A stretch of DNA of 64,000 bases from Beroe forskalii (Eukaryota; Ctenophora; Nuda; Beroida; Beroidae), in contig WFMF01000134.1 of the NCBI GenBank assembly GCA_011033025.1, positions 124,001-188,000 on the forward strand. Reading direction: 5' to 3'. Of the stretch, positions 11,356-22,978 are shown piece by piece. The position numbers and the translations under genes are program-made. The notes below the pieces were generated by a model that worked only from the letters and a program-made list of their open reading frames with translations, was not told the DNA's origin and made no database searches. Position 1 is the stretch's first letter. Every line of letters begins with the position of its first letter.

Positions 11356-11482
11356 TACCTTATTGGCCTTTATTTAGCCGGCCTTTTTTAACCGGCCTTT
11401 TTTTAACCGGCCCTATGGACAAAAATTGAATCAAAGTCGTTTTTGTCCTTAAGGGCCGGTTAAATAAAGGTCAATAAGGTAC
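11356..11482. repeat. 127-bp palindromic element (TACCTTATTGGCCTTTATTT)
   Basis: The left arm TACCTTATTGGCCTTTATTT, followed by repeated GCCGGCC / AACCGGCC blocks, is answered by AAATAAAGGTCAATAAGGTA at the right. A related AAATAAAGGCC fragment occurs at 7076-7086. MITE-like, non-coding. Confidence 0.75.
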
Positions 11483-11787
11483 AAGTAATACGAAATCTTT
11501 GCTGGGTCGTGTCGGTTTACTGGTAATTGAGTTTCATGGTCTTGAGGAGCCCTCTGTTGCACTGATAATGACTATTTATCCTACGCCGACAGTCACATTA
11601 ATCATGATCAATTAATCATTAGATAATAGATGGTCATCATAGGTATTTCATTTGGGAAACGATGACTAAGCTAGTGCCCACTCAAAGTTCACCACTCTGC
11701 AGTAGCTAATAAGAAAGGGGGGGGGGGGAGAAACGATAGCAATTTTCAAGGAAAAAAGTCCAAGTGCACTTAAAAAGGACTCCCCCG

Positions 11788-11841
11788 TTTATGCCCATGA
11801 GAGCCAAAATCCCCGGGGATTTTGGCTCTCATGGGCATAAA
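11788..11841. repeat. Perfect 54-bp palindrome with no spacer
   Basis: 27 bases from 11788 (TTTATGCCCATGAGAGCC, then AAAATCCCC) are followed at once by their exact reverse complement to 11841. A perfect spacer-less palindrome of this size is unstable in most cloning hosts. The region 11842-12840 downstream is AT-rich and I recognise nothing in it. Confidence 0.9.
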
Positions 11842-13194
11842 AATTTTTTGGAGGCCTAACTCAAAATTTTGGTCAATAACATAAGTGCGAAATTATGTTT
11901 CAAAGCGATTCTGAAAATTTCATGCAGAAACATTGAAAAATGGCGGAGGAGTAACGAAAAGAGTAAAGTCCATTTGGGCAAAAGCGCAAACTTAGATATA
12001 AGCGATTTAGTGGATTTTTGAAGGGTTTATGGGCTGAAATGGCCAAATAAGGTCCAATTCACTTAAAAATTGGTTTGCCCATCAATTTTGACCTAAATGA
12101 TGGGCAAAATAAGTTTGAAGCTAATATCTCCAAAAATGTGGCCAAAATGGCCATCTTTAGGGCCCAAAATAGGCCAACTGCCACTTTGGCGCGTGCGCTT
12201 TGCATGGCCATAACTTGGCCATTTTTCATCCGATTTTGACAAACGAATATACTAAAATGATCAGCTCGTCGAGACGAATCGAATGCAATCAAAAGCTAAG
12301 CTTTATCTCCATCAGGAAAAATTTCGATTTTTGGACGCCATTTTTGCTCCGAGGCCTCACATGGGCAATGTTGGACCTATGGACTCAAGACCACCGTCAA
12401 AATGTTGGTACACACCCTGGCCATCCTGGCCAACTCATATCTCAAATTCGTGTTTTCCAAAATGTTAGGGGTGGCTCCTGTCACAAAAATCGTCAAAAAT
12501 AGTGATTTTCAAAATTCAAAAGTCGATATTTTCACTTCTAAGGCCTAAATCAAAAATCGGCTCGATACAAAGTTGAGTTTTATGCCCTAGAACATAACTA
12601 CCAAGTTTCACGGTTTTCTCCAAAATTTGTAGGAGAAGATAGATTTTAAAGTTGATTTTCGGCAAATCGCGTCGAAAGTTCACGCGCATACTGTAATTAC
12701 ATGCGAACTCGCGATTTGAAAAATTTACAACTTCGGCTAGGTGCAATATTTTTACATGGGGTAAAAACCTACTGGTAGCTGGCGTTCTGCTCTATCAGAA
12801 ACATCAAAAAACCGAAAATCGACCTCAGACCCCCCCGGCCCCCTTAAGGACTTAAGGAGTTAATTAGTTTCATCAGAAATGCAGGGCCACCCCGGTACGC
12901 TTATTTCGACCCCCGCTGGCGATACTACGAACCAGTCATATCAAATATCATTGACTTCATTACAGATGGCTGAATCATATTTCATCAAACTACCACGAAT
13001 CACATCTCACGTAACAAGGTAGGTTTTGTACATTGATTCCCAAGTAGCCTGGTGTATCCCATGTATAGATGTATATATTGAGGTGGGTAATTATAAATCC
13101 ATTATCCTAGTACATTTCAATTACCCACTTTGCGAGAGTGTAGTCCATCTCTTGTGTACTATCTTTTACCTCTTGTGTACTACCTATTGTGTGT

Positions 13195-13515
13195 GCCCCG
13201 TGTGTGGGAGAGAGCTCTAAGTCTTTAGCACTTACTGTAGCAGCCACATACCCACATTATTCTACCATCTGGTTCCGTAATTTGAGCCGCATGATACGAC
13301 CATTTACACGTCTTTCCTGCTTTGAAGTTTTGAACATCCTTTGGGCAGTGTAATGCCATAATGCCATATTTGTAGGTTTATTTGCACATGTTGTTCAATG
13401 TTCTCCTGTACCTCTTATGCTGTTTCGCCCACTAAATTAACAAATTACCAACAATAGACATGATAAATCACGAGTGCAGCTACTCTCAACTCTGTAATGT
13501 GGTTTGCCTTTACAT
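13195..13515 (+). repeat. Direct duplication, copy 1
   Basis: Matches 14050-14340 ('atctggttccgtaatttgagccgcat', 'ttgggcagtgtaatgccata') at high identity, with small indels. The intervening 0.5 kb is AT-rich without a recognisable gene. Confidence 0.75.
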
Positions 13516-14049
13516 GTATCACGGTCTTGTTCACTCAGTGATAAATTACTGGACACTCAGTTTTTCTCAGTAGGTATAGTGCTTCGTAGTTCGTAGTTAC
13601 ATCTAACTCTAAGAGGTAAGCCGTGCGCTGCAAATTAAATGTAAAAAGCAGTGTTGTAAAAAGTGAGAAAGTAGTTAGCTGTAAAATGTGATAGAACGGG
13701 ATAGAACACAATGAATTTAATTTTAAGAGAGCTTTTATCAATTAATGGTTATATACCTTTTTCCAGTGATTTAATTTAGCGACAAACGTCTGTCTCATAA
13801 AATGTTGCTTCATGAAACACTATTGCTGCTTTCACCGCCTTCTCATTGAATACTGAATAGAAATGCTATCCTAATGAGTTCTTCTCTCTTTCTAAGTTTC
13901 TACTGATGACTATTTTGAGTTGACACCATTCAATATGGTTTCTGTAGTCTTTAGACTTTTTAGATATGTTTTAGCGTTGGAACCCTGAATCTATAATATC
14001 TCAGGAAGGTCACTACACGCTACAAAGATACATGTCATATCATTGGACC

Positions 14050-14338
14050 TCGTGTGTAGGGGAGAGCTCTATGTCTTTAGCACTTAGCAGCCACGTAGCC
14101 ACATTATTCTGCCATCTGGTTCCGTAATTTGAGCCGCATTATACGTCCATTTACGTGTCTTTCCTGCTTTTCTAATTCTGAACATCCTTTGGGCAGTGTA
14201 ATGCCATAATGCCATATTTGTAGGTTTATTTGCACATGTTGCTCCCTTTTATGCTGTTTTTCCCACTAAATTACCAACAATAGACATGATAAATCACGAG
14301 TGCAGCTACTCTGTAATGTGGTTTGCCTTTACATGTAT
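14050..14338 (+). repeat. Direct duplication, copy 2
   Basis: Second copy of 13195-13515. It ends exactly where the composite repeat starting AGTCCAGGACGTAGGGTCC begins, so that composite inserted at or beside its edge. Confidence 0.75.
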
Positions 14339-16780
14339 TAGTCCAGGACGTAGGGTCCAAAAAATGCCATCCGTTAGCAACCCGTGTTAAAAGCGATTTT
14401 TCGACGGTTACTAGGCCTTTAGACCATGTAGAATCGATCTAGCTCGGTCAGGACATCTGATCTCGATGGCGCCAAGTCGATATTGACCACGCCCTTTTTT
14501 AAGGTTACGCGCAGGCTTGATATTTCATAACTTGGCTCAGGAAGGTCATAGAGACTTCGTTTTGGGCGCAAACGAAGCGCAATGACCATGTTTGTATACA
14601 ATTGTTGAAAAAATTATGCACTAAAATGATCAGAGAAAAAGTTATGACCGAAAAACAGTTTTTAAGCCTTACGCGAAGCGAATTTTCGGCGATTTTCGAA
14701 AATCCGTTAGCAACCCGTGTTTAAAGCGATTTCTCGACGGTTACTAGGCCTTTAGACCATGTAGAATCGAATTAGTTTGGTCACGACATCTGATCTCGAT
14801 GGCGCCAAGTCGATATTGACCACGCCCTTTTTTAAGGTTACGCGCAGGCTTGATATTTCATAACTTGGCTCAGGAAGGTCGTAGAGACTTCATTTTGGGC
14901 GCAAACGAAGCGCAATGGTCATGTTTCTAGACTATTGTTCATAAAGATATGCCCTAAAATGCTCAGGAAGATAGTTGTGGGCGAAAAACTGATTTTTTGG
15001 CACCCGTGGGACATAGCGGAGGCGTTTTTTGTATCTTGGGCCCAGGAAAGTCGTAGAAAGTTCGTTTTGGGCTCTAATGAATCGCAATATTCATGTTTTT
15101 ATACGACTTGTTAATAAACATTTGCCCTAAAATGGCCAGGAAGAGAGTTATGGGCGAAAAACTGACTTTTCTTGGTACCCGCAAGGCATAGCAGAGGCGT
15201 TTTTTATCTTGGCCCAGGAAGTTCGTAGAGACTTCGTCGTGTGTGCAAACGAATCACAATGACCATGTTTATATACAACTTACAGATAAAAATATGCCCT
15301 AAATTGCTCAAGAACAGAGTATTGGACGAAAACTGATAATTTGGACACCTGCAGGGCGTAGTGGACTAGTGTAGACAATTTTGTATTTTGGCCCAGGAAG
15401 GTCCCAGAGACTTTTTCGAGCGCAAACGAATCGAAATGACCATGTTTATAAATGACTTACAAAATAAAGATATGCTCAGAACAGAAGTATGAACGAAAAC
15501 TGTCAATTTTTGGGCACCTGTGATGCATAGCACCTACTATACTTCTTGTCTGCATCTAATGGAAGCTTAATTGGTTCAACTGTTGTAGGCCGCCCGTGGT
15601 CCAATTCAGTGGGAAGGGGATTCCTAGGTCGTTTGACACGACATAATGCCAGATCTTCCACATTTACATTATCACATACCGCTCTCTGTGCCTCTGGAGG
15701 GACATTAAGTCTCTTCAACCTTTCCCAGTAGTACTTCCAATGTTGCAGTGTGTAAAAGCACGTTGGGTGGATTCCAGTTTGTCTTGGACTGTGTTAGGGC
15801 TCCAAACTGGATAGGAGTATTCAAGTTGACTGCGAACAATACTTTTTTGTACAGCATAAGGACCGGACTGAGAATACACTGAGCACCCAGTTAGCTTTTT
15901 ACTTCCATTTTGGACAGCAACTGTAGCCCGGAGAGACCACTTCATGTCTGGACTCTGGACTGAGGTGGACAGTGGAAACCAAGGTATTTGACACGGGTTG
16001 CTGAGGTACCTACGAATATGTACTGGACCCACACAGCAGTGAAAAAAGATCTTCAAGATATCATCAACACGAACAGTAACAGAATCTTATTGAATGAAGT
16101 CTTGTAAAGTTGTAAGCGAGGCATTGAATTTGTTTTCATGCTACTCTGAGTAGCCCATTTCACCACGGAATTGAGGTCGTCCTGGAGAACAGAGACATCT
16201 TCACACTTAGACAAAATTAAACTACCAGCAACGGAGCCTGTGATATGGCATTGCAGATTGTTTATGCGTGCGGGGAAGAGTATGGGACCTGGACTGACCC
16301 TTGAGGTATTTCACTGAGGACAAGTGAGAGAAGAATGGAAGCCTTTTATGGTGACGAATCATTTCCTGTATTTGAGGATCCAATGAAGAAGTTTACCCTA
16401 AACCCCACATTGACCCAGCTCGTGATCCACTTTGTCGAATGCCTTAGCTTAGTCAAGGTACCATCGTGGTTACTCCTGTAAAGGAGAATTTGAATGATCT
16501 CATCTATGGGAGCAAATAATTGGGAGCTGTGTTGCATCGAATCTTCGTGGGAGCTGTGTGGGAACTAATGAGAGCTTCGTGGGAGCATGGCTAAAAATAA
16601 AGAATCTTTTGATAGTTATTTTTTACACAACTCAACTTGATTTTCGATCAAAAATTGGTTCCACAATGGGGTGTTCGCTCCCACTGTAGCTCACACCCTG
16701 TTCTTGATCGTTTAATTGCATTTATGCTTATCAACAATAGTTATTGATAGGCATAATATGCTCTAAAACGATCATAAATT
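14339..16780 (+). mobile_element. Composite repeat copy 1 (subrepeat arm plus dead LINE)
   Basis: About 2.44 kb matching 18211-20690 almost throughout. The first 1.2 kb is a chain of diverged 165-330 bp subrepeats, each with 'gccaagtcgatattgaccacgccc' or 'ccaggaaggtcgtagagacttcg' followed by 'gggcgaaaaactg'. The remainder is a minus-strand LINE RT remnant. Both copies share the LINE insertion, so they were duplicated after it arrived. Confidence 0.75.
15503..16537 (-). pseudogene. Dead non-LTR (LINE) reverse transcriptase fragment, copy 1
   Basis: Read on the minus strand in shifting frames. AFDKVDHELGQCGV near 16430 is an RT palm segment. A PQGSV...GP-LF...INNL stretch lies near 16290, then DLNSVVKWA. 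VRSQLEYSYPVWSPNTVQD is the post-RT segment. KRLNVPPEAQRAVCDNVNVE lies at the C-terminal end. The FADD motif is lost and several frameshifts and stops are present. Probably of the jockey superfamily; the clade cannot be fixed by eye. Confidence 0.7.
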
Positions 16781-19399
16781 AAATATGGAAGATAACCAAG
16801 CACAGTTGATCTTAAACTAGCATTCCTAGGTAATAAGGGGTAGGTTAATACATGGATAATAAGTTGCAAATAAAATTTAGTGATTTAAAATACCATGATT
16901 ACATATACAATGATAAGATTCTTCATTACCACTGTCCTTATATATCGGGTATTTGAAGGTTGACTGCTGCATATTTTCTGTTTCCACCAGCAAACCTATG
17001 CAAAGACGAAAAGGCTTGCCAGCTCATTAGTTATCAGAAAACTTCCCGTTATCCACCACAGTACTAGCTCCAATCTCACTACTCACATGACCATCTAGAA
17101 TACTAGACATGGGAGGTTTATGTAATCTGGTGACAATATTATTATTAACATGTTTTAAAATCTAAATAAAATACATCCACCAACCGTTGAGCAACTGTAG
17201 AACTGGAATCAAATTTCATCATATGTTCACAACCTGATGACCGAATCAGGCAGAAGGTATACATGTTTTAGGTTCAAGTATTATAAAAACCTACTCCGTA
17301 TCCAATTTCAGTTCTCGTGACAAATGAATCGGTTTTATTGTCTCTTTCATAGGCAATTGACCTCATATATATATTCTGAATAAATTTCGTTTTGGTTGAT
17401 TAGGGGTCTCCTTTTTTCTTCTTAACTTGGTCATGGTTTTTGGGATTATGTTCTAGTGTTTTCATCGAACTTTTCTCAACACTTCAACAACAGTCACAGG
17501 TTTAGATAATATCTTTTGGATTTTAAAAGTATTGACTTGCATAATATTTAATTTGTGCAACCAATCTAATAATTGCAATGCTTTTTAACAATTTTTTTAC
17601 ATTTTGGTATTTTTTTCATCCAGAAGTTCAGATAAATCGTGAATATTTGGAATTCTGACGACAAACTAGGTACATGAGATAAACCGTTATACAGAGTATC
17701 AGCTTATTAATGGGCTGTCAAGTATGGGAGCCCCAAAAAGCGTAAATTTGAGACTTTGAGACCTCACTACCCAGGATCATTGCAAGAGGCTGTGGTAATA
17801 TAAGCATCTCAATATTGAGTTTTTAGCTTTAAACCTGTGTAAGTGTATCCAAAACGGATATACGGGCTCCCCTCACTTGTCTACTTGCTAGCCCCATTTG
17901 CTATTTTCAAAGATAGATATCCAAGATAGCCAATTCAAATCTTTATATTGTGTTAGTGTACCTTTTCATATTTAACCTTTAAAAAAGTTATTTATTCAAA
18001 TTTTTACTGGTTTATCTAATATCTATTGATTAAATATAATGAATTTCTATTTGAGTATTTAATTGAGATGTTCATTTAATACTCGTATAATCTTCATCTT
18101 TATACTTTTATATTCTATGCTGTATTTAAACTTGGACATAACATCATATCGTATTACTGCATATAAAAGGTAGCTTAATAGGCGGGAAACATTTCTTAAA
18201 ATTTTCGGTATAGTCCAGGACGTAAGGTCTTAAGGTCCAAAAAATGCCATCCGTTAGCAACCCGTGTTAAAAGCGATTTTTCGACGGTTACTAGGCCTTT
18301 AGAACATGTAGAATCGATCTAGCTCAGTCAGGACATCTGATCTCGATGGCGCCAAGTCGATATTGACCACGCCCTTTTTAAGGTTGCGCGCAGGCTTGAT
18401 ATTTCATAACTTGGCTCAGGAAGGTCGTAGAGACTTCGTTTTGGGCGCAAACGAAGCGCAATGGCCATGTTTGTATACAATTGTTGGAAGAAATTATGCA
18501 CTAAAATGATCAGAGAAAAAGTTATGACCGAAAAACAGTTTTTAAGCCTTACACAAAGCGAATTTTCGGTGATTTTCGAAAATCCGTTAGCAACCCGTGT
18601 TTAAAGCGATTTCTCGACGGTTACTAGGCCTTTAGACCATGTAGAATCGAATTAGCTTGGATACGACATCTGATCTCGATGGCGCCAAGTCGATATTGAC
18701 CACGCCCTTTTTTTAAGGTTACTGTAGGCTTGATATTTCATAACTTGGCTCAGGGAGGTCGTAGAGACTTCATATTGGGCGTAAACGAAGCGCAATGGTC
18801 ATGTTTTATAGACAATTGTTCATAAAAGATATGCCCTAAAATGCTCAGGAAGATAGTTGTGGGCAAAAACTGATTTTTTGGCACCCGGCGGGACATAGCG
18901 GAGGCGTTTTTTGTATCTTGGCCCAGGAAAGTCGTAGAGTTCGTTTTGGGCGCTAATGAATCCCAATATTCATGTTTATATACGACTTGTTAATAAACAT
19001 TTGCCCTAAAATGGCCAGGAAGAGAGTTATGGGCGAAAAACTGACTTTTCTAGTTTTTCTTGGTACCCGCAAGGCATAGCAGGGGCGATTTTTTATCTTG
19101 GCCCAGGAAGTTCGTAGAGACTTCGTCGTATGTGTGCAAACGAATCACAATGACCATGTTTATATACAACTTACAGATAAGAATATGCCCTAAATTGCTC
19201 AAGAACAGAGTATTGGACGAAAACTGATAATTTGGACACCTGCAGGGCGTAGTGGACTTGTGTAGACAATTTTGTATTTTGGCCCAGGAAGGTCCCAAAG
19301 ACTTTTTTTGAGTGCAAACGAATCGAAATGACCATGTTTATAAATGACTTACAAAATAAAGATATGCTCAGGAACAGAAGTATGAACGAAAAACTGTCA

Positions 19400-20443
19400 A
19401 TTTTTGGGCACCTGTGATGCATAGCACCTACTATACTTCTTGTCTGCATCTAATGGAAACTTAATTGGTTCAACTGTTGTAGGCCGCCCGTGGTCCAATT
19501 CAGTGGGAAGGGGATTCCTAGGTCGTTTGACACGACATAATGCCAGATCTTCCACATTTACATTATCACATACCGCTCTCTGTGCCTCTGGAGGACATTA
19601 CCAAGTCTCTTCAACCTTTCCCAGTAGTACTTCCAATGTTGTAGTGTGTAAAAGCACGTTGGGTGGATTCCAGTTTGTCTTGGACTGTGTTAGGGCTCCA
19701 AACTGGATAGGAGTATTCAAGTTGACTGCGAACAATACTTTTTTTTACAGCATGAGGACCGGACTGAGAATACACTGAGCACCCAGTTAGCTTTTTACTT
19801 CCAATTTGGGCAGCAACTGTAGCCTGGAGAGACCACTTCATGTCTGGACTCTGGACTGAGGTGGACAGTGGAAACCAAGGTATTTGACACGGGTTGCTGA
19901 GGTACCTGCGAATATGCCCTACGAATATGTACTGGACCCACACAGCAGTGAAAAAAAGATCTTCAAGATATTATCAACACGAACAGTAACAGAATCTTAT
20001 TGAATGAAGTCTTGTAAGCGAGGTATCGAATTTGTTTTCATGCTTCTCTGCGTAGTCCATTTCACCACGGAATTGAGGTCGTCCTGGAGAACAGAGACAT
20101 CTTCACACTTAGACAAAATTAAACTACCAGCAACTGAGCCTGTGATATGGCATTGCAGATTGTTTATGCGTGCGGGGAAGAGTATGGGACCTAGGACAGA
20201 CCCTTGAGGTATTTCACTGAGGACAAGTGAGAGAAGAATGGAAGCCTTTTATGGTGACGAATCATTTCCTGTATTTGAGGATCCAATGAAGAAGTTTACC
20301 CTAAACCCCACATTGACCCAGCTCGTGATCCACTTTGTCGAATGCCTTAGCTAAGTCAAGGTACCATCGTGGTTACTCCTGTAAAGGAGAATTTGAATGA
20401 TCTCATCTATGGGAGCAAATAATTGGGAGCTGTGTTGCATCGA
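19400..20443 (-). pseudogene. Dead LINE reverse transcriptase fragment, copy 2
   Basis: Near-identical to 15503-16537, with the same stops and frame breaks and a few private indels (for example GGAGGACATTACC for GGAGGGACATT). This shows it was copied as already dead DNA. Confidence 0.7.
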
Positions 20444-20786
20444 ATCTTCGTGGAGCTTTGTGTGGGAACTAATGAGAGCTTCGTGGGAGCTGCAAGGCTA
20501 AAAATAAAGAATCTTTTGATAGTTATTTTTTACACAACTCAACTTGATTTTCGATCAAAAATTGGTTCCACAATGGGGTGTTCACTCCACTGTAGCTAAC
20601 ACCCTGTTCTTGATCGTTTAATTGCATTTATGCTTATCAACAATAGTTATTGATAGGCATAATATGCTCTAAAACGATCATAAACAAAATTAAGAGCGAA
20701 AAACGGTTTTTGGGTACCTGCCAAGAATAACATAGGCGTTATTGACTATTGACATCCAACTTCTTCAAAAAAAATTTCCAATCTCC

Positions 20787-21364
20787 TTCCAATCCCAGTG
20801 GAATAATTTTAAAAAGTGGCTGGGAATCTGTAAGAAAAAGTAAAAATAGGCTTTTTTCAGCTTGGGGTAAAGATCAGCTTGTTTTGACATGTTTTCTCTA
20901 AAATGACCGAAATTAAAAAAAAATACGTTCGATTGCTAGCTAGAGAAACAATAGAAACGTGCAACAATGTTTTTCATTGAATATGGTAATTGTTTTAAAA
21001 TGTTTATGATGGCTATTTAGAAAGTTTTCACTAAAAAAGTTTGACCAAAGTCAAACACAAGGAAATACCGCGGCTGGTTTAGGAATGCGGTGGCTGGTTT
21101 GGGAATGCGGTGGCTGGTTTGGGAATGTGATGGCTGGTTTGGGAATGCGATGGGAATGCAGCTGCTGGATTCGGATTAGGCACTGGGAAAGGTCGATTAT
21201 GGTATTCAGCTCTATGAATTTCATGATTTTGAGGTCATCAATTACAGAATGTGTCCAGAAAAGCTTATTTCGTTCGAATTTAAGCTTTTTTTCGATTTCT
21301 TATTTGGAAATTGACTGGGAATTTAATTCCTAAATTCCCCATATTATTCCACTGGGCTTCCAAT
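20787..21364. mobile_element. ~580-bp element with CCCAGTGGAATAAT inverted ends
   Basis: TTCCAATCCCAGTGGAATAAT at the left pairs with ATTATTCCACTGGGCTTCC at the right. It sits between the LINE remnant and the right arm of the fold-back composite, and has no coding capacity. A four-unit 20-bp repeat (GGCTGGTTTGGGAATGCGGT) lies inside at 21070-21160. Confidence 0.5.
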
Positions 21365-22776
21365 ACCAAGTAACACTAAGCCCGACTAAAACTTATTACT
21401 GGATTGGACCACGGGCAGTCTGCAACAGGTGGTCTAATGGGGTCCCCATTGGAATTTTGGAAACGGAAATGAGGTACAAGAGGTAGGTGCTACGCATTAC
21501 AGGTCCCCAAAAAATCAGTTTTTCGCTCATACCTCTGTTCATAAGTATATCTTTATTGACAAGTCGCATATAAACATGGTCATTACGATTCGTTTGCACC
21601 CACAACGAAGCCTCTACGATCTTCCTGGGCCAAGATAAAAAATCGCCTCTGCTATGCCTTGCGGGTACCAAGAAAAGTCAGTTTTTCGCCCATAACTCTC
21701 TTCCTGGCCATTTTAGGGCAAATGTTTATTAACAAGTCGTATATAAACATGAATATTGGGATTCATTAGCGCCCAAAATGAACTCTCTACGACTTTCCTG
21801 GGCCAAGATACAAAAAACGCCTCCGCTATGTCCCGCAGGTGCCAAAAAATCAGTTTTTCGCCCACAACTATCTTCCTGAGCATTTTAGGGCATATCTTTA
21901 TGAACAATTGTCTAGAAACATGACCATTGCGCTTCGTTTGCGCCCAAAATGAAGTCTCTACGACCTCCTGAGCCAAGTTATGAAATATCAAGCCTGCGCG
22001 CGTAACCTTAAAAAAGGGCGTGGTCAATATCGACTTGGCGCCATCGAGATCAGATGTCGTGACCAAGCTAATTCGATTCTACATACCGGTTAAAAGGCCT
22101 AGTAACCGTCGAGAAATCGCTTTAAACACGGGTTGCTAACGGATTTTCGAAAATCACCGAAAATTCGCTTTGTGTAAGGCTTAAAAACTGTTTTTCGGTC
22201 ATAACTTTTTCTCTGATCATTTTAGTGCATAATTTCTTCAACAATTGTATACAAACATGGCCATTGCGCTTCGTTTGCGCCCAAAACGAAGTCTCTACGA
22301 CCTTCCTGAGCCAAGTTATGAAATATCAAGCCTGCGCGCGTAACCTTAAAAAGGGCGTGGTCAATATCGACTTGGCGCCATCGAGATCAGATGTCCTGAC
22401 CGAGCTAGATCGATTCTACATGGTCTAAAGGCCTAGTAACCGTCGAAAAATCGCTTTTAACACGGGTTGCTAACGGATGGACCTTACGTCTTGGACTAGT
22501 ATAAGAATTATGAATTGAAAGTTATGAATTGAAAGTTTTATTTTTATTTTTTTATAACTTTCTGTTTTTTGTAATGCAGTTGATCATGAGTTAATATGAA
22601 ATCAGACTTCATTCTCCGTTGTTCATGACTTAATCAGTGCAACCCTATAATCAACTAATAAAATCAGTGTAAGTCTGTTTGAAAGTTGTAAAACATATCC
22701 TTTATTTTGCATGCAATACCAAGCATGAATTCTTATGCATATGTTGACTAAGTTGCATGAACCTAAATTTGAGAAA

Positions 22777-22978
22777 ATGATATTCCTGTTATTGATATGT
22801 GCTTTGGCCCCACCTGGAACAGATAGCATAACAGTCCAAAGACCTCATCCTCTCAGAAACAAAGCCTTATCCTTCTTCAAGAACTACCATGCTACTGGGA
22901 GTGTTAGCTTGCCCTATGCTGAAATCAAGGAACCCTTCGAGGCGTGGTACTCTTCGTCCCTCAACATGAGCAGAATAG
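22777..22978 (+). CDS. 26-29-p: Cathepsin exon 1 (signal peptide, N-terminal domain)
   Basis: Start taken at MIFLLLICALAPPGTDS because it gives a standard signal peptide; upstream in-frame Mets at 22735 and 22741 would hide it. Continues VSLPYAEIKEPFEAWYSSS, as in the family. Ends ATA-G|GTTGTG (phase 1), so the next exon completes Asp in SRID. Confidence 0.85.

Larger units (their letters stand above)
18211..22500. mobile_element. Fold-back composite with long subrepeat arms
   Basis: The left arm (18211-19437) and right arm (21480-22500, inverted) are built from the same diverged subrepeats. The outer ends read AGTCCAGGACGTAAGGTC and its reverse complement GACCTTACGTCTTGGACTA. The interior holds the LINE remnant and a TIR element (20787-21364). 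Long arms made of tandem subrepeats are characteristic of Foldback/Galileo-type elements. No transposase is seen, so it would be non-autonomous. Copy 1 at 14339 lacks the right arm. Confidence 0.6.
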
